Assembly (NCBI GenBank): GCA_937877595.1
Contig: CALFIY010000046.1
Location: 1 to 17,621 of the forward strand
Source of the DNA: an uncultured Prevotella sp.
GTDB lineage: Bacteria; Bacteroidota; Bacteroidia; Bacteroidales; Bacteroidaceae
Direction of reading: 5' to 3'
DNA: 17,621 bases
The position numbers and the translations under genes were made by a program. Shown here piece by piece: positions 15,347 to 17,621 of this stretch. The notes below the pieces were generated by a model that searched no databases, was not told the origin of the DNA, and was given only the letters and a program-made list of their open reading frames with translations. Each line of letters starts with the position of its first letter. Position 1 is the stretch's first letter.

Positions 15347-16647
15347 TGGACGACAACCTTCACTTTTGAGATACGCCGTTCTTCCATTTCCTGTATCTCA
15401 AATGTGAAGTGCAGATAGTCTATGCGCTCGTGACGCTGTGGGAATTCGCCCTTTATCTCGAGCAGCAGTCCGGCCAGCGTGTCGGCATCGCCCTCGACAT
15501 CGGCAAACAGAGTGTCGTCGATGTTCAGTATGCGATAGAAGTCGCTGAGCAGCGTCTTTCCCTCGAAGACAAACGTGTTGGAGTTGATGCGCACGTAGTT
15601 TTTCTCGTCGTCGTCATACTCGTCGTTTATCTCGCCTACTATCTCTTCAAGAATATCTTCCAGCGTGACAATGCCACTCGTGCCGCCAAACTCGTCGACA
15701 ACTATGGCAATGTGCACCTTGTTGGCCTGAAACTCGCGCAGCAAGTCGTCTATCTTCTTAGTCTCCGGCACAAAATACGGCGGACGTATCAGCGACTGCC
15801 AGCGGAATGTTGCCGGCTTCCCGAGATGCGGCAGCAAATCCTTGATGTAGAGGATGCCGCGCACATTGTCGCTGTTGCCCTGATATACAGGAATGCGCGA
15901 ATAGTTGTTTTCTACGACGCATTTCAGCACATCGGAGAAGGAAGCCTTGAAGTCGAGGTCGACGACATCCTGACGGCTCGTCATAATCTCCTTTGCTGTC
16001 TCGTCGCCGAATTTCACTATGCCTTCGAGCATGCGCTGCTCGTCTTTTATGTCCTCCTTGTCGGTAAGTTCCAGAGCCTGTTCCAGATCGTCCACGCTAA
16101 GCACGTGACTTTCCTTCTGCACTACCTTGCCTGCCAGAATGCCCGACTGGATAAGTATCGTAGCGAAGGGATAAAAAATCTTACGGAACAGCAATATGGC
16201 ATTAACCGCAGTGCGGCAGAAACGTAACGGCTGTTGGCCTGTATATATCTTGGGCATTATCTCGCCAAAGAGCAGCAGCAGGAAAGTCAACAACACGGTA
16301 ATGCAGAGGAACTGCAGCCAATAGGCAGCACCAAAGTCGATCACGTGTGCAAAGAAATAGTTACACAGCATGATGATGGTGACATTCACCAGATTGTTGG
16401 TGATAAGGATTGTAGCCAGCGTTCGCTCCGACTCGTTGCGCAGGCGCATGATATTGCGGTCAGCCTCTGTCTTCTCTTCTTCCAGTTCGCTCAAGTCGGC
16501 TGGCGACAATGAGAAAAACGCTATCTCCGAACCTGATGCGAAACCTGACATCAGCAGCAGAACACAAGCCAACACGCCGGCAATGATGGCGCCGTAGTCG
16601 GGTGCCATCACGTGAACTTCACTCAAGATCTGCTCAAACGGATTCAT
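15340..16647 (-). CDS. gldE: GldE-type CNNM/CorC transmembrane protein
   Basis: Inner-membrane protein of 435 residues. Residues about 14-175 are a DUF21/CNNM membrane domain with GSEIAFFSLSPADL at 39-52, ATILITNNLVNVT at 78-90 and LFGEIMPKIY at 126-135. Two CBS domains follow (about 220-345), ending in VVDEFGGTSGIVTLEDILEE, and a C-terminal CorC/HlyC domain covers about 350-432. Relatives are Mg2+-efflux-type transporters. The Bacteroidota subgroup called GldE is named from gliding motility, usually lies next to ssb, and is found in non-gliding species as well. The start (MNPFEQIL) lies inside the ssb 3' end with a 14-base overlap, which suggests coupled translation. The usual gldD neighbour is absent; the next gene is the convergent peptidase. 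Confidence 0.9.
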   Translation of the reverse strand: MNPFEQILSEVHVMAPDYGAIIAGVLACVLLLMSGFASGSEIAFFSLSPADLSELEEEKTEADRNIMRLRNESERTLATILITNNLVNVTIIMLCNYFFAHVIDFGAAYWLQFLCITVLLTFLLLLFGEIMPKIYTGQQPLRFCRTAVNAILLFRKIFYPFATILIQSGILAGKVVQKESHVLSVDDLEQALELTDKEDIKDEQRMLEGIVKFGDETAKEIMTSRQDVVDLDFKASFSDVLKCVVENNYSRIPVYQGNSDNVRGILYIKDLLPHLGKPATFRWQSLIRPPYFVPETKKIDDLLREFQANKVHIAIVVDEFGGTSGIVTLEDILEEIVGEINDEYDDDEKNYVRINSNTFVFEGKTLLSDFYRILNIDDTLFADVEGDADTLAGLLLEIKGEFPQRHERIDYLHFTFEIQEMEERRISKVKVVVHQ

Positions 16648-16981
16648 GCTTGCCCGGAGGAGTTAGCATCTCCATGTTGTCTGCCCATATCTCCGTGAGA
16701 TATTTACGCTTTCCCTGATTGTCGTCGTATGTGGAATAGCGCAGGCGGCCCTCGATGTAGAGTTTGTCGCCCTTGTGTACATACTTCTCAACGACTTCCG
16801 CCAGTTTGCGCCAAAGGATAACGTTATGCCAGTCGGTGTGGTCGGGCACCTGCGTGCCGTTCTGGAGCGTATAGCCACGCTCGGTAGTGGCAAGACGGAT
16901 GCGAGCCACGGCAACACCCTGTTCCACATAACGTATTTCGGGCTCTTGTCCTACGTTGCCTATCAGCATCACCTTATTCAT
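16634..16981 (-). CDS. ssb: Single-stranded DNA-binding protein, short form
   Basis: SSB of 115 residues consisting of one OB-fold domain. Marks are the opening MNKVMLIGNVGQEPEIRY, ATTERGY, the aromatic TDWHNVILWRKLAEVVEKYV at 49-68, KGDKLYIEGRLRYSTY at 70-85 and KYLTEIWADNMEML at 93-106. It stops soon after the OB fold (TPPGKHESV) and lacks the disordered tail and acidic DDIPF-like tip that recruits repair and replication partners in most bacterial SSBs. It may be an accessory SSB or one working with partners in another way. It lies 16 bases downstream of the preceding gene and overlaps gldE by 14 bases, so an operon is likely. Confidence 0.93.
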   Translation of the reverse strand: MNKVMLIGNVGQEPEIRYVEQGVAVARIRLATTERGYTLQNGTQVPDHTDWHNVILWRKLAEVVEKYVHKGDKLYIEGRLRYSTYDDNQGKRKYLTEIWADNMEMLTPPGKHESV

Positions 16982-16997
16982 AGAGTACGCAAAAAAA

Positions 16998-17540
16998 TCA
17001 TTTGGCCTTTCCGAGATAGCGGAAGGTGAAATTCTTTCCCTTTACTGAGGGGAACTGGCTACGCTCGTCCACTCGCTCGCGCAGATGGCTCACTATGCGA
17101 TTGTAGCAGTCGACACCCGACGAAGCCTTGCACTGTGCAACAAAGTGCGTGTCGCGATACTGATACTTGCCTGTGGCAGGAACCAGCAGAACGCGCTTGA
17201 AGTCGATAGTGCCTTCGTACCATCCGTACTGCTCTTCGCCGAGGCGCGCCAAACCGTTGCCGCCACGATTGTCCTTGTCACCATACTGCGAGTTGGCGCT
17301 GTTGCGCTTCTCCTTGAATTCTGCCATGCTGGCTGCATCGGTCTTGATGATGATGAAGTAAACGCGCTGACGAACCTTGTAGCGTTTCGGGTAGCGCAGG
17401 TCGCTTGCTGCATATTCTCGAATGTCGTGCTCCAGATTGGCATTCATCCCAATCTCATCTATGCCGGCAAGAAAAGCGATAGCATCGTCCACGTTGGTAA
17501 CCAAAACTTCTCTATCGAAATAGCGTAGGTAAAGATTCAT
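16998..17540 (-). CDS. Conserved-looking hypothetical protein, 180 residues
   Basis: Not recognised. A soluble protein with no signal peptide or membrane segment. It opens MNLYLRYFDREVLVTNVDDA and contains RYPKRYKVRQRVYFIIIKT near 49-67, an Asn/Gly/Lys-rich central stretch (about 75-100), and GWYEGTIDFKRVLLVPATGKY near 106-125, which reads as beta-rich. The Lys/Arg-rich C-terminus could suit nucleic-acid binding, but that is only composition. The start at 17540 is chosen because the open frame upstream of it runs into a tRNA gene. Only 27 bases separate the tRNA end from the start codon. No Shine-Dalgarno is visible, and a weak 5-bp inverted repeat (17538-17553) includes the start codon. Probably the first protein gene of an operon with ssb and gldE. 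Confidence 0.8.
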   Translation of the reverse strand: MNLYLRYFDREVLVTNVDDAIAFLAGIDEIGMNANLEHDIREYAASDLRYPKRYKVRQRVYFIIIKTDAASMAEFKEKRNSANSQYGDKDNRGGNGLARLGEEQYGWYEGTIDFKRVLLVPATGKYQYRDTHFVAQCKASSGVDCYNRIVSHLRERVDERSQFPSVKGKNFTFRYLGKAK

Positions 17541-17567
17541 TGAAAAAACAATGTGTTCAAAAAAAGG

Positions 17568-17621
17568 AGCGGAAAACGGGACTCGGACCCGCGACCCCAA
17601 CCTTGGCAAGGTTGTGCTCTA
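17568..17621 (-). tRNA. tRNA-Gly(GCC), 5' part cut by window edge
   Basis: On the minus strand the sequence runs from the D-arm end (TAGAGC) through the anticodon arm CAACC-TTGCCAA-GGTTG, with anticodon GCC at 17605-17607. It continues with variable loop GGGTC, T arm GCGGG-TCCGAGT-CCCGT, acceptor strand TTTCCGC and discriminator T at 17568. It is followed by CCT, so the CCA end is not fully encoded. The T loop has C where U55 is expected. The missing part is the 5' acceptor strand and most of the D arm, beyond base 17621. Confidence 0.93.

Noticed and set aside
15409..16227. 272-codon open frame on the + strand opposite gldE
   Set aside because: It is antisense to clear CNNM, CBS and CorC domains and has no family resemblance.
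17541..17609. N-terminal extension of the 180-residue gene starting MPRLGSRVRVPFSAP
   Set aside because: This stretch is the reverse-strand tRNA-Gly 3' half plus spacer; the peptide is a typical false translation of a tRNA gene.

Overview
The window reads as chromosomal DNA of a Bacteroidota member, most likely order Bacteroidales and Prevotella-like. The grounds are the SprA outer-membrane translocon of the type 9 secretion system (T9SS), a GldE-type protein next to ssb, a flavodoxin followed by a DUF2023 gene, lipoproteins with Bacteroidota-style lipoboxes, and promoter-like TAnnTTTG boxes instead of sigma70 -10 boxes. Genus is inferred from general resemblance only. Genes are densely packed, no gap exceeds 300 bases, and no insertion sequence, phage gene or CRISPR array was seen.

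Layout. 2-885 (+): a long-chain flavodoxin, cut at its 5' end by the window edge, then a small cysteine-bearing DUF2023 protein. 880-4528 (-): a three-gene unit transcribed leftward, made of a surface lipoprotein with a parallel beta-helix (Cthe_2159-like) fold, a LytS-type sensor kinase with a His/Pro-rich periplasmic loop, and a LytTR response regulator. The kinase and regulator overlap by ATGA. Ahead of the unit, at 4575-4641, lies a promoter-like element with two exact 11-bp direct repeats exactly 21 bp apart, a good candidate for the regulator's own operator. 4697-5329 (-): a lipoprotein ending in 11-residue amphipathic repeats. 5496-5927 (-): the tRNA deaminase tadA. 6117-15346 (+): ruvA, the very large sprA (2447 codons) and a C11 (clostripain-family) lipoprotein peptidase, tightly spaced and probably co-transcribed. 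15340-17621 (-): a partial tRNA-Gly(GCC), an unrecognised 180-residue protein, a short ssb without the usual acidic tip, and gldE.

How the genes fit together. Housekeeping functions (RuvA, TadA, SSB, tRNA-Gly, flavodoxin) alternate with envelope functions (SprA, GldE, three lipoproteins, one sensor kinase). The least ordinary part is 880-4641: a surface carbohydrate-binding-like lipoprotein, a sensor with an unusual extracytoplasmic loop and a LytTR regulator behind one promoter with a phased repeat look like a self-contained, autoregulated surface-sensing module. The sprA-C11 peptidase pair and the rearranged ssb-gldE neighbourhood are the next most notable points.
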